Shown here: positions 1 to 6,694 of the stretch, in pieces
Position numbering within the stretch: position 1 is the first letter of the stretch
Layout: each line of letters opens with the position of its first letter
NCBI GenBank assembly: GCA_034437455.1
Contig: DAOTUB010000178.1
Span: forward strand, 1 to 18,455
Source of the DNA: DAOTUB01 sp034437455
Lineage (GTDB): Bacteria > Chloroflexota > Anaerolineae > B4-G1
Direction of reading: 5' to 3'
Length of the DNA: 18,455 bases
The notes under the pieces: model-generated
Told to the model about the DNA's origin: nothing
The model's input: only the letters and a program-made list of their open reading frames with translations
The model's database searches: none
Position numbers and translations under genes: made by a program

Positions 1-60
1 TTTGAGCGAGAAGCGGCCGAGGCCGCCGGGTTTGTGTTTCGGGGCGTGGGAATGGGATAG
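1..60 (+). CDS. C-terminal tail of an upstream open frame (partial)
   Basis: Frame 1 is open from the window edge and ends at a TAG at 58-60. It encodes about 19 residues rich in Glu, Ala and Gly. This is too short to identify. In HEPN/MNT pairs a HEPN gene often precedes the nucleotidyltransferase gene, which would fit the next feature, but nothing in these residues proves it. It may equally be an interrupted part of the same frame as the next feature, since both lie in frame 1. Confidence 0.25.
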   Translation, partial: FEREAAEAAGFVFRGVGMG

Positions 61-78
61 TGTAGGGGAGCATTGAGC

Positions 79-237
79 ATGCAGAGTGCATCGTCCACTA
101 TCCCGCGTTATCTGCCTCAGGGCTTGCCGCTAGACGTGGACGTTTTCCCTTATACGCGCGCTGAAATAGAGACGGCGCTAGAAGAAGGCAATCCTTTCAT
201 CTGGCAGGCGCTGGCAGAAGGGGGTTTGTTGTCGTGA
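79..237 (+). pseudogene. C-terminal remnant resembling an MNT-type nucleotidyltransferase
   Basis: An ATG at 79 preceded by AGGGGAG (64-70) opens a 52-residue frame ending in TGA at 235-237. Its second half (LPLDVDVFPYT, then an acidic helix, then FIWQALAEGG near the end) resembles the C-terminal part of minimal nucleotidyltransferases, where a Pro-hydrophobic-Asp-Val strand and a 'YT..E' helix precede a final 'ALAEG' segment. The catalytic N-terminal GSxxxG...DxD region is absent from this frame and from the preceding 78 bases. I therefore read it as a decayed or truncated copy rather than an active enzyme. Such genes are usually partners of HEPN proteins in toxin-antitoxin pairs. Alternatively it is a short hypothetical protein that only looks similar. 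Confidence 0.4.
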
Positions 238-268
238 ATATCCGGGTGGTTGGGCGGAAGGGCGTTTG

Positions 269-297
269 TTAGCTGAATTATTAAGGTGTGCTATAAT
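269..297 (+). promoter_or_regulatory. Extended -10 promoter candidate for the Pse operon
   Basis: A consensus -10 hexamer TATAAT lies at 292-297, directly preceded by TG plus one base (289-291), giving the extended -10 form TGCTATAAT. A poor -35 match, TTAGCT (269-274), sits 17 bp upstream, which is usual when an extended -10 is present. It is the best sigma-70-type promoter I see upstream of pseB. Transcription would begin near 304 and leave a leader of about 300 nt. Confidence 0.5.
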
Positions 298-342
298 TAA
301 TGTGCTTTGTTTGGCCCAACGTCCCTTGATAGGGAATAGATA

Positions 343-384
343 TCGACAACGTGTCGACGCGCCTCGGCGTGGGGCGGTATTTTT
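343..384 (+). terminator. Weak terminator-like hairpins in the leader
   Basis: Two small hairpins lie in tandem. The first pairs TCGAC (343-347) with GTCGA (353-357). The second pairs CGCCTC (360-365) with GGGGCG (371-376), including one G-T wobble, across a 5-base loop. It is followed after three bases by five T residues (380-384). This resembles a weak intrinsic terminator or attenuator. The stem is short, so the call is tentative. Confidence 0.25.
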
Positions 385-605
385 GCTCATTGTCCGTTTG
401 TACGTATCGGGATATGCTGCCCGCCAAGATATTAACCTCGCGCTCTTTGCCTGAGCATCTGTGGACGCATGAGCGCTCGCGCTCCTTTGCAATTCACCGT
501 TTACAAGAAGAGTTGGACGTATGGGCCAAGGCATAGGTTTTTGGCGCTGGCAGGTTCATCGCTTGGCAAGAACGCAGGCGGTGAAATGGTTTAGGAGGTT
601 GGGGG

Positions 606-1601
606 ATGGATTGGAATGAGCAAGTCGTGCTCGTCACTGGTGGTACTGGTTCTTTCGGTAAAAAATTCGCCGAGGTTATGTTGGAAGAGTATCATCCCAA
701 GAAGCTGATCATCTTTAGTCGGGATGAACTCAAACAACATCAGATGCGTATGTCGGGGTTCAATGATGCCAGCATGCGCTATTTCATCGGTGACGTGCGA
801 GATTTAAGACGATTGCGCCGTGCGATGAATGGGGTCGATGTCGTGGTCCACGCGGCGGCACTCAAGCAGGTGCCAGCCTGTGAATACAACCCCATCGAAG
901 CGATTATGACTAACATCATCGGTGCGCGGAACGTGATCGATGCTGCGCTGGATACAAACGTCAAGAAAGTGTTGGCCATCGGGACGGACAAAGCTGTGAA
1001 TCCGATCAACCTCTACGGCGCGACGAAACTGTGTGCCGAAAAGCTGTTCGTGCAGAGTAATGCCTACGCGGGTGGCGGGGTTCCGAAATTTAGCTGCACG
1101 CGCTATGGCAACGTAGTGGGCAGTCGGGGCAGTGTGATCCCGGTTTTCAAAAAGCAGCGGGAGAGTGGCACAATCACAGTGACGGACAAGCGAATGACCC
1201 GCTTTTGGCTGACCCTTGAGCAGGGTGTACGTTTCGTGATCAGTTGCATTGAGCGGATGCGGGGGGGTGAGGTCTTTGTGCCCAAGATTCCCAGTATGCG
1301 TATCATGGACTTGGCTGAAGCAGTGGCGCCGGGTTGTGAAATTGAATTTATGGGTATCCGCTCGGGGGAAAAGTTGCACGAGGTGCTCGTCTCACGTGAC
1401 GAATCGCGCTATACTTTAGAGTTTCAGGATCGGTTCGTGATCCAGCCTCTCCATCCATGGTGGAATCGGGACAACTGGAGAGAAGGGGAACCGTTGCCAG
1501 ACGGGTACAAGTATGCCAGCGATAAAAACGATCAGTGGCTGACCATTGAATCGTTGCGCCAGATGATTGGAGAGGGCGATGAGCGAAAAGTTGGCCATTG
1601 A
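606..1601 (+). CDS. pseB: UDP-N-acetylglucosamine 4,6-dehydratase (inverting), PseB
   Basis: PseB is a cytosolic NADP-dependent short-chain dehydrogenase/reductase. It performs the first Pse step, converting UDP-GlcNAc to UDP-2-acetamido-2,6-dideoxy-beta-L-arabino-hex-4-ulose. The 331-residue protein matches the family length. The Rossmann motif TGGTGSFG is at residues 11-18, and the active site lies in GTDKAVNPINLYGATK, with Asp128, Lys129, Tyr137 and Lys141. The Asp-Lys pair is typical of the FlaA1/PseB dehydratases. The middle (HAAALKQVPACEYNP, about 82-96) and the IRSGEKLHE segment (251-259) are also typical. ATG 606 is chosen because AGGAGG precedes it by seven bases. The gene overlaps pseC by 23 bases. 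A run of seven G lies at 1261-1267, but the frame is intact. WbjB/FnlA-type dehydratases are related, but the adjacent pseC, G, H and I settle the assignment. Confidence 0.95.
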   Translation: MDWNEQVVLVTGGTGSFGKKFAEVMLEEYHPKKLIIFSRDELKQHQMRMSGFNDASMRYFIGDVRDLRRLRRAMNGVDVVVHAAALKQVPACEYNPIEAIMTNIIGARNVIDAALDTNVKKVLAIGTDKAVNPINLYGATKLCAEKLFVQSNAYAGGGVPKFSCTRYGNVVGSRGSVIPVFKKQRESGTITVTDKRMTRFWLTLEQGVRFVISCIERMRGGEVFVPKIPSMRIMDLAEAVAPGCEIEFMGIRSGEKLHEVLVSRDESRYTLEFQDRFVIQPLHPWWNRDNWREGEPLPDGYKYASDKNDQWLTIESLRQMIGEGDERKVGH

Positions 1602-2772
1602 AGGAGGGACGCCAGTGCGAGAGACACGCTTGCCCTATGGACGGCAATGGCTCGACGAGGACGACATCGCTGCTGTCGTTCGGGTGCTGCGGTCTGACTG
1701 GCTGACCACCGGTCCAAAGGTCGGTGAATTCGAGCGCGCCTTTGCTGATTTCGTGGGCGCAACAGAGGCCGTGGCGGTGAGCAATGGCACGGCGGCGCTG
1801 CATACGGCGATGTATGCCATTGACATTGGGCCAGGCGACGAGGTGATTGTCTCGCCGATGACATTTGCTGCTAGCGCCAATTGTGTCATGTATCAAGGTG
1901 GCACGCCGGTGTTCGCCGATGTGGATCCTGGAACACTACTCATTGACCCTGCTCAAGCGGAGGCCAAGATCACACCGCGTACCAAGGCCATCGTCGCCGT
2001 GGATTACACCGGTCAGCCGTGCGATTACGACGCACTGCAGACCATTGCTGATCGGCACGATCTGATCTTGGTGGCGGATGCCTGTCACGCCGTCGGTGGG
2101 AGCTACAAAGGGCGTCCCGTCGGTGCTTTGGCTGACTTGAGCACCTTTAGTTTCCATCCGGTAAAGCACATCACGACCGGTGAGGGAGGGATGATCACCA
2201 CCGACGATACTGATTTAGCGCAGCGGATGCGGATCTTTCGTAACCACGGTATCACCACCGACCATCGCCAGCGTGAGCGGCAGGGCTCCTGGTTCTACGA
2301 GATGGTAGACCTGGGTTACAATTACCGTTTGACCGACATACAGTGCGTGCTGGGTCTGAGTCAGTTGCGCAAGTTGCCTGATTGGGTGGCGCGACGGCAG
2401 GCGATCGCTCGATGCTATGATAAAGCTTTCGCCGATTTGCCGGCTGTGGAACCACTTGTTGTGCGCCCAGAGGTCTCTCACGCTTATCACCTCTATATGA
2501 TTCGCCTGGATCTGGAAAAGTTGACAGTCAAGCGAGCCGAGGTGTTTTCCGCGCTGGTCGCCGAGGGCATTGGCGTCAACGTGCATTATATCCCTGTGCA
2601 CCTTCATCCCTTCTATCATGAGCGTTTCGGCACAGGGCCGGGGTTGTGTCCGGCGGCCGAAGCGGCGTATGAGCGGCTTGTCACGCTGCCTATTTTCCCG
2701 CGGATGAGCGATGAGGAAGTGGAGGACGTTATCGCTGCGGTGCGTAAGGTGGCGGAGGCGTACGGTCGATGA
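1579..2772 (+). CDS. pseC: UDP-4-amino-4,6-dideoxy-N-acetyl-beta-L-altrosamine transaminase, PseC
   Basis: PseC is a PLP-dependent aminotransferase of the DegT/DnrJ/EryC1 family. It transfers an amino group from glutamate to C4 of the PseB product. From ATG 1579 the protein has 397 residues. Visible hallmarks are SNGTAALHTAM (68-78), the cofactor-binding Asp167 in LVADACHAVGG, and the Schiff-base Lys196 in SFHPVKHITTGEGG. The SFHPVK form is characteristic of PseC among these transaminases. A TTG at 1567 would add four residues, but ATG 1579 has a GGAG (1569-1572) at suitable distance. The start lies inside the end of pseB, and its TGA overlaps the next ATG as ATGA, so translation is probably coupled through pseB-pseC-pseF. 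Confidence 0.94.
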   Translation: MSEKLAIEGGTPVRETRLPYGRQWLDEDDIAAVVRVLRSDWLTTGPKVGEFERAFADFVGATEAVAVSNGTAALHTAMYAIDIGPGDEVIVSPMTFAASANCVMYQGGTPVFADVDPGTLLIDPAQAEAKITPRTKAIVAVDYTGQPCDYDALQTIADRHDLILVADACHAVGGSYKGRPVGALADLSTFSFHPVKHITTGEGGMITTDDTDLAQRMRIFRNHGITTDHRQRERQGSWFYEMVDLGYNYRLTDIQCVLGLSQLRKLPDWVARRQAIARCYDKAFADLPAVEPLVVRPEVSHAYHLYMIRLDLEKLTVKRAEVFSALVAEGIGVNVHYIPVHLHPFYHERFGTGPGLCPAAEAAYERLVTLPIFPRMSDEEVEDVIAAVRKVAEAYGR

Positions 2773-3497
2773 AGGTTGTGGCCATTATCCAGGCACGAAC
2801 GGGCAGTACCCGCTTGCCGGGTAAGGTGTTGCTAAATCTGGCGGGCGAGCCAATGTTGATGCGCGACATGAACCGCCTCTCTCGGGCCGGTACGCTGGAC
2901 GAAGTGATGGTGGCGACCACGGTCGAACCGGCCGATGACGCCATTATAGACTTGTGCCAAGAGCACAGTTGGCCCTACTTTCGGGGTAGCGAAGAGGATG
3001 TATTGGACCGGTACTACCGCGCGGCCAAAGAACATCAGGCTGACGTGGTGGTGCGTGTCACGTCCGATTGTCCGCTGATTGAACCGGAGGTCGTGGATCG
3101 CGTGGTGCGAGAGTTTCTGGAACGACAGCCAAAGCTCGACTATGCCAGCAATACGGCACCCAAGCGCACCTTTCCTAGAGGTTTGGATACCGAGGTCATG
3201 CGTTTCGACGCGCTAGAGCGAGCGTGGCGCGAGGACGATGACCCGGCCTGGCGCGAGCACGTCACGCTCTACATCCAGCGTCATCCCGAGTTGTTTAAGA
3301 CCTACGGCGTCTTGAATGATAAAAATCTCTCCCATATGCGCTGGACGGTGGATACGCCCCAGGACCTGGCTTTCGTGTGCCGCATCTATGAATATTTTGG
3401 GCACGATCGGTTCTCCTGGCAAGATGCTCTAACTCTGCTAGAGGTACATCCAGAGTGGTTAGATATTAACCGAGACGTGCAGCAGAAGACTATCTGA
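2769..3497 (+). CDS. pseF: SpsF-type cytidylyltransferase, likely CMP-pseudaminic acid synthetase
   Basis: This nucleotidyltransferase has the N-terminal signature AIIQARTGSTRLPGK (residues 5-19), which marks the SpsF/COG1861 group. Classical NeuA/PseF enzymes instead carry an 'IPARGGSKRIPRKN' type signature. VRVTSDCPLIEPE holds a metal/nucleotide-binding Asp, and DEVMVATTVEPADD precedes it. The 242-residue length suits the family. In Bacillus-type sps clusters this protein accompanies NeuB-like and PseG-like genes. Here it sits between pseC and pseG and no other CMP-sugar synthetase is present, so CMP-Pse formation from CTP and Pse is the natural inference. Substrate identity is inferred from context. 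The start overlaps the pseC stop (ATGA). Confidence 0.85.
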   Translation: MKVVAIIQARTGSTRLPGKVLLNLAGEPMLMRDMNRLSRAGTLDEVMVATTVEPADDAIIDLCQEHSWPYFRGSEEDVLDRYYRAAKEHQADVVVRVTSDCPLIEPEVVDRVVREFLERQPKLDYASNTAPKRTFPRGLDTEVMRFDALERAWREDDDPAWREHVTLYIQRHPELFKTYGVLNDKNLSHMRWTVDTPQDLAFVCRIYEYFGHDRFSWQDALTLLEVHPEWLDINRDVQQKTI

Positions 3498-3507
3498 GGA
3501 GGTCGAT

Positions 3508-3777
3508 GTGCAACTGAAAGTGACAATTGAAATCTGGAAAAAGGGAGATTGGTACGTAGCCACGTGCCCTGAACTGGATTTTGTCTCTCAGGGGCCTTCA
3601 CCAGAGGAGGCTCGGCTTAATCTCCTTGAGGTGATTGAAATCCAATTTGAGGAAATGAGCGCTTTGGGTACCTTGGAGGATTATCTTTTGGAATGTGGTT
3701 ACGTAAAGGATGACGGCATGTTGCTTCCCCAGTCAGAGATGATCAGTTTTGAAAAGTCCGCCGTGCAGGTTGCGTGA
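3508..3777 (+). CDS. hicB: HicB-family antitoxin, single-domain form
   Basis: This is an 89-residue acidic protein starting at GTG 3508, with GAGGAGG at 3496-3502. The nearby ATG at 3506 meets a stop after three codons. The N-terminal half has the HicB/UPF0150 fold signature: a first strand (LKVTIEIWKKGDWYVATCPELDFVSQG, listed here only by its key parts WYVA-CPELD), then PSPEEARLNLLEVIEIQFEE. In the family this domain binds and blocks the HicA toxin. The C-terminus (roughly 55-89) has no recognisable helix-turn-helix or ribbon-helix-helix domain, so DNA-binding autoregulation is unlikely from this chain alone. It lies 10 bases after pseF and overlaps hicA. The order antitoxin-first is the less classical one but is common in this branch. 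Confidence 0.85.
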   Translation: MQLKVTIEIWKKGDWYVATCPELDFVSQGPSPEEARLNLLEVIEIQFEEMSALGTLEDYLLECGYVKDDGMLLPQSEMISFEKSAVQVA

Positions 3778-4007
3778 TGCCTCGAATCACGCCGGTTGAT
3801 TGGCAAACGCTGGTGCGTGTGTTCGAGTTGTACGGATGTGAATACAGGCGTAAGAAGGGCTCACATCACATCTTGATCTGTCCCGGGGCTAAACGCGCGG
3901 TCGTCATACCGGAGTACAGGGAGATTGACGTGGCGATCATCAGGAACAATATACGGACGGCCGGTATGACGCGCGAGGAATATTTTGACTTGCTTGAGCG
4001 AGTCTAG
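3777..4007 (+). CDS. hicA: HicA-family mRNA interferase toxin
   Basis: HicA is a small dsRBD-like ribonuclease that cleaves mRNA and stops translation until it is bound by HicB. This 76-residue protein shows the complete family pattern. It has an N-terminal helix (WQTLVRVFELYG), the basic stretch YRRKKGSHH with the expected catalytic histidine at position 30, and the strand AVVIPEYREID. The C-terminal helix is IRTAGMTREEYFDLLE. Nothing is missing, so the toxin looks functional. ATG 3777 overlaps the hicB stop by one base (TGATG). GTG 3774 would add one Met and a 4-base overlap. The pair is co-directional with the Pse genes, and pseG starts four bases after the hicA stop, so it appears to be part of the same transcript. 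Confidence 0.88.
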   Translation: MPRITPVDWQTLVRVFELYGCEYRRKKGSHHILICPGAKRAVVIPEYREIDVAIIRNNIRTAGMTREEYFDLLERV

Positions 4008-4011
4008 TCGT

Positions 4012-5046
4012 ATGAATGAGAGAGGTTGTCTTTTGATCCGCGCCGATGCCAACGCCCAGATGGGTACCGGGCACCTGATGCGCTGCCTGGCGCTGGCGCA
4101 AGCGTGGCAGGCTCAAGGCGGAGAAGCGCTATTTATCACTGCCTGTGATAGCAATGGGTTGTTGCAGCGGCTTTGGGACGAGGAATTCAGGGTTATCGAG
4201 CTGGAGGAAGCCTATCCTGCCCCCGGCGAGTGGGAAATGACGTCGCAAGTACTGGCGGCCCATGCCGAATCCTGGTTGGTGCTGGATGGTTACCACTTTG
4301 ATCCCGCTTATCAACGGCGGATCAAGGAAGCCGATCATCCGCTGCTGGTGATCGACGATATGGCACATCTGGAGCACTATTACGCCGACGTGGTGCTGAA
4401 CCAGAACATCCACGCCAAACAATTGGATTACTCGTGCGAGCCGGATACTCGCTTGTTGCTGGGCACGCGTTATGTGTTGCTACGGCGGGAGTTTTGGCCC
4501 TGGCGTGAGTGGGAGCGGGAGATTCCTAATGTGGCCCGCAAAGTGCTGATCACGCTGGGCGGCAGTGACCCAGACAACCAGACGCTCAAGGTGATTCGCG
4601 CCTTGCAGCGGGTTGAGGTGGATGGGCTTGAGGTCGTGGTCGTTGTTGGGGCCAGCAATGCACATTCCCGGGAGCTTGAATCTGCCGTCCGCAATTCACA
4701 ATATGAAATCCTTCTTGTTCACAACGTCGCCAATATGCCTGAATTGATGGCCTGGGCAGATGTGGCAGTCTCGGCAGGAGGGAGTACTTGTTGGGAACTG
4801 GCATTTATGGCTTTACCGAGCTTGCTTTTGGTTCTTGCAGAGAATCAGCAGAAAGCGGCTGAGAGACTATCGGTGATGGGTGTTTTCTCCAGCTTGGGGA
4901 GAGCGATAGAAGTAGATGTGGAGGATGTCAGGGACTCTCTTGACTTGTTGATGAAATCCTTTGAAATGCGTTTAAATATGAGTCATAGAGGGAAATTATT
5001 AGTTGATGGGTATGGCACTAAACGGGTACTAGAATCATTCAGATAG
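4012..5046 (+). CDS. pseG: UDP-2,4-diacetamido-2,4,6-trideoxy-beta-L-altropyranose hydrolase, PseG
   Basis: PseG is a GT-B-fold, MurG-like hydrolase. It removes UDP from UDP-6-deoxy-AltdiNAc to free the sugar for PseI. From ATG 4012 the protein has 344 residues. The N-terminal IRADANAQMGTGHLMRC (9-25) contains the GxGHxxRC signature with catalytic His21. ITLGGSDPDN (about residue 180) and SAGGSTCWELAFMALPSLLL (about residue 255) are the nucleotide-binding parts of the second domain. An upstream in-frame ATG at 3985 lies inside hicA and is unlikely. The gene is compositionally split: 4501-4620 is 62% GC by hand count, while 4921-5040 is 38%. The junction is near 4680-4700. This may be a recombination joint, although the reading frame and family motifs are intact. 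Confidence 0.92.
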   Translation: MNERGCLLIRADANAQMGTGHLMRCLALAQAWQAQGGEALFITACDSNGLLQRLWDEEFRVIELEEAYPAPGEWEMTSQVLAAHAESWLVLDGYHFDPAYQRRIKEADHPLLVIDDMAHLEHYYADVVLNQNIHAKQLDYSCEPDTRLLLGTRYVLLRREFWPWREWEREIPNVARKVLITLGGSDPDNQTLKVIRALQRVEVDGLEVVVVVGASNAHSRELESAVRNSQYEILLVHNVANMPELMAWADVAVSAGGSTCWELAFMALPSLLLVLAENQQKAAERLSVMGVFSSLGRAIEVDVEDVRDSLDLLMKSFEMRLNMSHRGKLLVDGYGTKRVLESFR

Positions 5047-5063
5047 CCTCGATAAGGAGAAAG

Positions 5064-5612
5064 ATGATTCAATTGCGGGATATTCAGTTTGAGGACAAGG
5101 AGATGATTCGACAATGGCGGAACAAGCCCGAGGTAGCCAAGTACATGTATACAGATCACCATATTGCCCCTGAAGAACATAGTCTTTGGTTTGATCGCAT
5201 CTCTGATGACCCCCGTTCTCGTTATTGGATCATCGTATGTGATCAGATAGATGTTGGACTGGTGAATATTTATGACATAGATGAGAAGAATCGACGTTGT
5301 TACTGGGCATTCTACTTGGCCGATCCAAGCGCTCGGGGCAAAGGAGTGGGTAGCTTTGTCGAATATTCTATCTTGAGTTATGTTTTTGAGAAGCTCGATT
5401 TTAACAAGTTGTGCTGTGAAGTGCTTGGCTTCAATGAAGCTGTTGTCAATATGCATAAAGACTTTGGGTTTCAACAGGAAGGACTCTTTCGTGAGCACAT
5501 CATTAAAGGTGGTCATGTTTTTGATGTGGTTTGTTTGGGGGTGCTGCGTAGAGAATGGGAGGCAAAGAAATCAGAAATTGAAGGTCGCTTGAGGGAAAAG
5601 GGGGTCCTGTAA
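5064..5612 (+). CDS. pseH: UDP-4-amino-4,6-dideoxy-N-acetyl-beta-L-altrosamine N-acetyltransferase, PseH
   Basis: PseH is a GNAT-fold acetyltransferase. It uses acetyl-CoA to acetylate the 4-amino group made by PseC. The 182-residue protein has the GNAT acetyl-CoA loop ARGKGVGS (90-97). This is followed by the helix and strand EYSILSYVFEKLDFNKLCCE and by EVLGFNEAVVNMHKDFGF (about 119-136), a segment typical of PseH. The N-terminus (LRDIQFEDKEMIRQWRN, WFDRISDD) matches the usual acceptor-side helices. ATG 5064 follows AAGGAG (5054-5059). GC content is about 45% in one sample, lower than flanking pseC and pseF and in line with the 3' part of pseG. The enzyme acts before PseG although its gene lies after it. 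Confidence 0.92.
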   Translation: MIQLRDIQFEDKEMIRQWRNKPEVAKYMYTDHHIAPEEHSLWFDRISDDPRSRYWIIVCDQIDVGLVNIYDIDEKNRRCYWAFYLADPSARGKGVGSFVEYSILSYVFEKLDFNKLCCEVLGFNEAVVNMHKDFGFQQEGLFREHIIKGGHVFDVVCLGVLRREWEAKKSEIEGRLREKGVL

Positions 5613-5613
5613 A

Positions 5614-6678
5614 GTGCAGCAGATAGGGATAAAAAACCGGGGGATTGGCCCTGGGTATCCAGCTTATGTGATTGCCGAAATGTCGGCTAACCATCACCAG
5701 AATTTTGACCGAGCCGTCAAGATCATTGAAGCTGCCAAGCAGGCTGGTGCGGATGCCATCAAGCTCCAGACCTATACGCCAGATACCTTGACCATTGATT
5801 GCGACGAGGAGTATTTTCACATTGAAGGGACATTGTGGGAAGGTCGCACGCTCTATGATCTTTACCAAGAGGCCTATATGCCCTGGGAGTGGCAACCTAA
5901 GCTGAAGCAAGTCACCGACGATCTTGGACTGGATTTCTTCTCTACGGCCTATGATGTGACAGCGGTGGATTTCTTGGAAGAAATAGATATTCCTGTCTAC
6001 AAGATCGCTTCTTTTGAACTGGTGGATTTGCCCCTTTTGCGCAGGGTTGCTCAGACTGGTAAGCCCATTATCCTGTCCACCGGGATGGCGACGCTGGCCG
6101 AGGTTGACGAGGCGGTGCGCACCATCCGTGAAGCGGGCGGCGAGCAATTGGCGCTGTTGAAATGCACCAGCGCCTACCCGGCGCCACCGGAGGAGATGAA
6201 TCTGTGCACCATCTCTCACTTGGCCCAGGCCTTTGACGTGCCTGTAGGCCTATCAGATCACACGCTGGGTATTGCTGTGGCGGTCGCCTCGGTAGCGCTG
6301 GGGGCGTGTATTATTGAGAAGCACTTTACCCTTTCGCGCCAAGATCCTGGCCCTGACAGTGCCTTTTCATTGGAACCGCACGAGTTCAAGGCGATGGTGG
6401 AGGCGGTGCGTGTGGCAGAAAAAGCGCTGGGCGAGGTGAACTATGAGGTCACAGCACGAGAACAGGAGAGTCGCGTCTTCCGGCGGTCGCTGTTTGTGGT
6501 TAAGGACATGCGGGCGGGCGAGGTGTTTACGGGGGAGAATGTGCGCTCGATTCGACCGGGGCATGGACTAAATACGCGCTATCTGGACGAGGTACTGGGT
6601 CGGCGGGCGGCGCGGGATATTGAGCGGGGGACGCCGCTGAACTGGGACTCTTTTAAATCAATGATTGAAGAAGATTGA
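5614..6678 (+). CDS. pseI: Pseudaminic acid synthase, PseI
   Basis: PseI condenses 6-deoxy-AltdiNAc with phosphoenolpyruvate to give pseudaminic acid. The 354-residue protein has an N-terminal NeuB-type TIM barrel and a C-terminal SAF (antifreeze-like) domain from about residue 290. AEMSANHHQNFD (21-32), LQTYTPDTLT (51-60) and the LW..R.LYDLY region followed by PWEW (90-93) match PseI rather than sialic or legionaminic synthases. The likely metal ligands are His216 in SDHT and His237 in EKHF, and Arg314 in RSIRPG is the SAF arginine expected to reach the active site. The start is GTG 5614, one base after the pseH stop, with AAAGGGGG upstream. GC rises from about 50% (5701-5820) to 62% (6121-6240) within the gene. 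Confidence 0.95.
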   Translation: MQQIGIKNRGIGPGYPAYVIAEMSANHHQNFDRAVKIIEAAKQAGADAIKLQTYTPDTLTIDCDEEYFHIEGTLWEGRTLYDLYQEAYMPWEWQPKLKQVTDDLGLDFFSTAYDVTAVDFLEEIDIPVYKIASFELVDLPLLRRVAQTGKPIILSTGMATLAEVDEAVRTIREAGGEQLALLKCTSAYPAPPEEMNLCTISHLAQAFDVPVGLSDHTLGIAVAVASVALGACIIEKHFTLSRQDPGPDSAFSLEPHEFKAMVEAVRVAEKALGEVNYEVTAREQESRVFRRSLFVVKDMRAGEVFTGENVRSIRPGHGLNTRYLDEVLGRRAARDIERGTPLNWDSFKSMIEED

Positions 6679-6694
6679 GATTTTGGTAAAGCAA

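Larger units (their letters stand above)
238..605 (+). other. Leader region without a recognised gene
   Basis: These 368 bases hold the promoter candidate and the hairpins listed separately. A frame from a GTG at 351 to 536 (61 codons) and a 32-codon frame from ATG 521 to 619 are open, but neither encodes anything I recognise, and the second runs into pseB. The segment ends with AGGAGG at 593-598, a strong ribosome-binding site seven bases before the pseB ATG. Confidence 0.5.

Noticed and set aside
351..536. 61-codon + strand frame in the leader
   Set aside because: It starts with GTG with no convincing ribosome-binding site, overlaps the terminator-like hairpin, and encodes no recognisable motif. 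It is kept only as a description of the leader.
1261..1267. G7 tract in pseB as a phase-variation site
   Set aside because: Seven G is short for slippage in a GC-rich gene, the run encodes normal Arg-Gly-Gly residues, and the frame is intact. No repeated tract of this kind is seen in the other Pse genes.
804..1379. Long minus-strand frame opposite pseB
   Set aside because: It is antisense to a certain gene and the encoded sequence shows no domain features.
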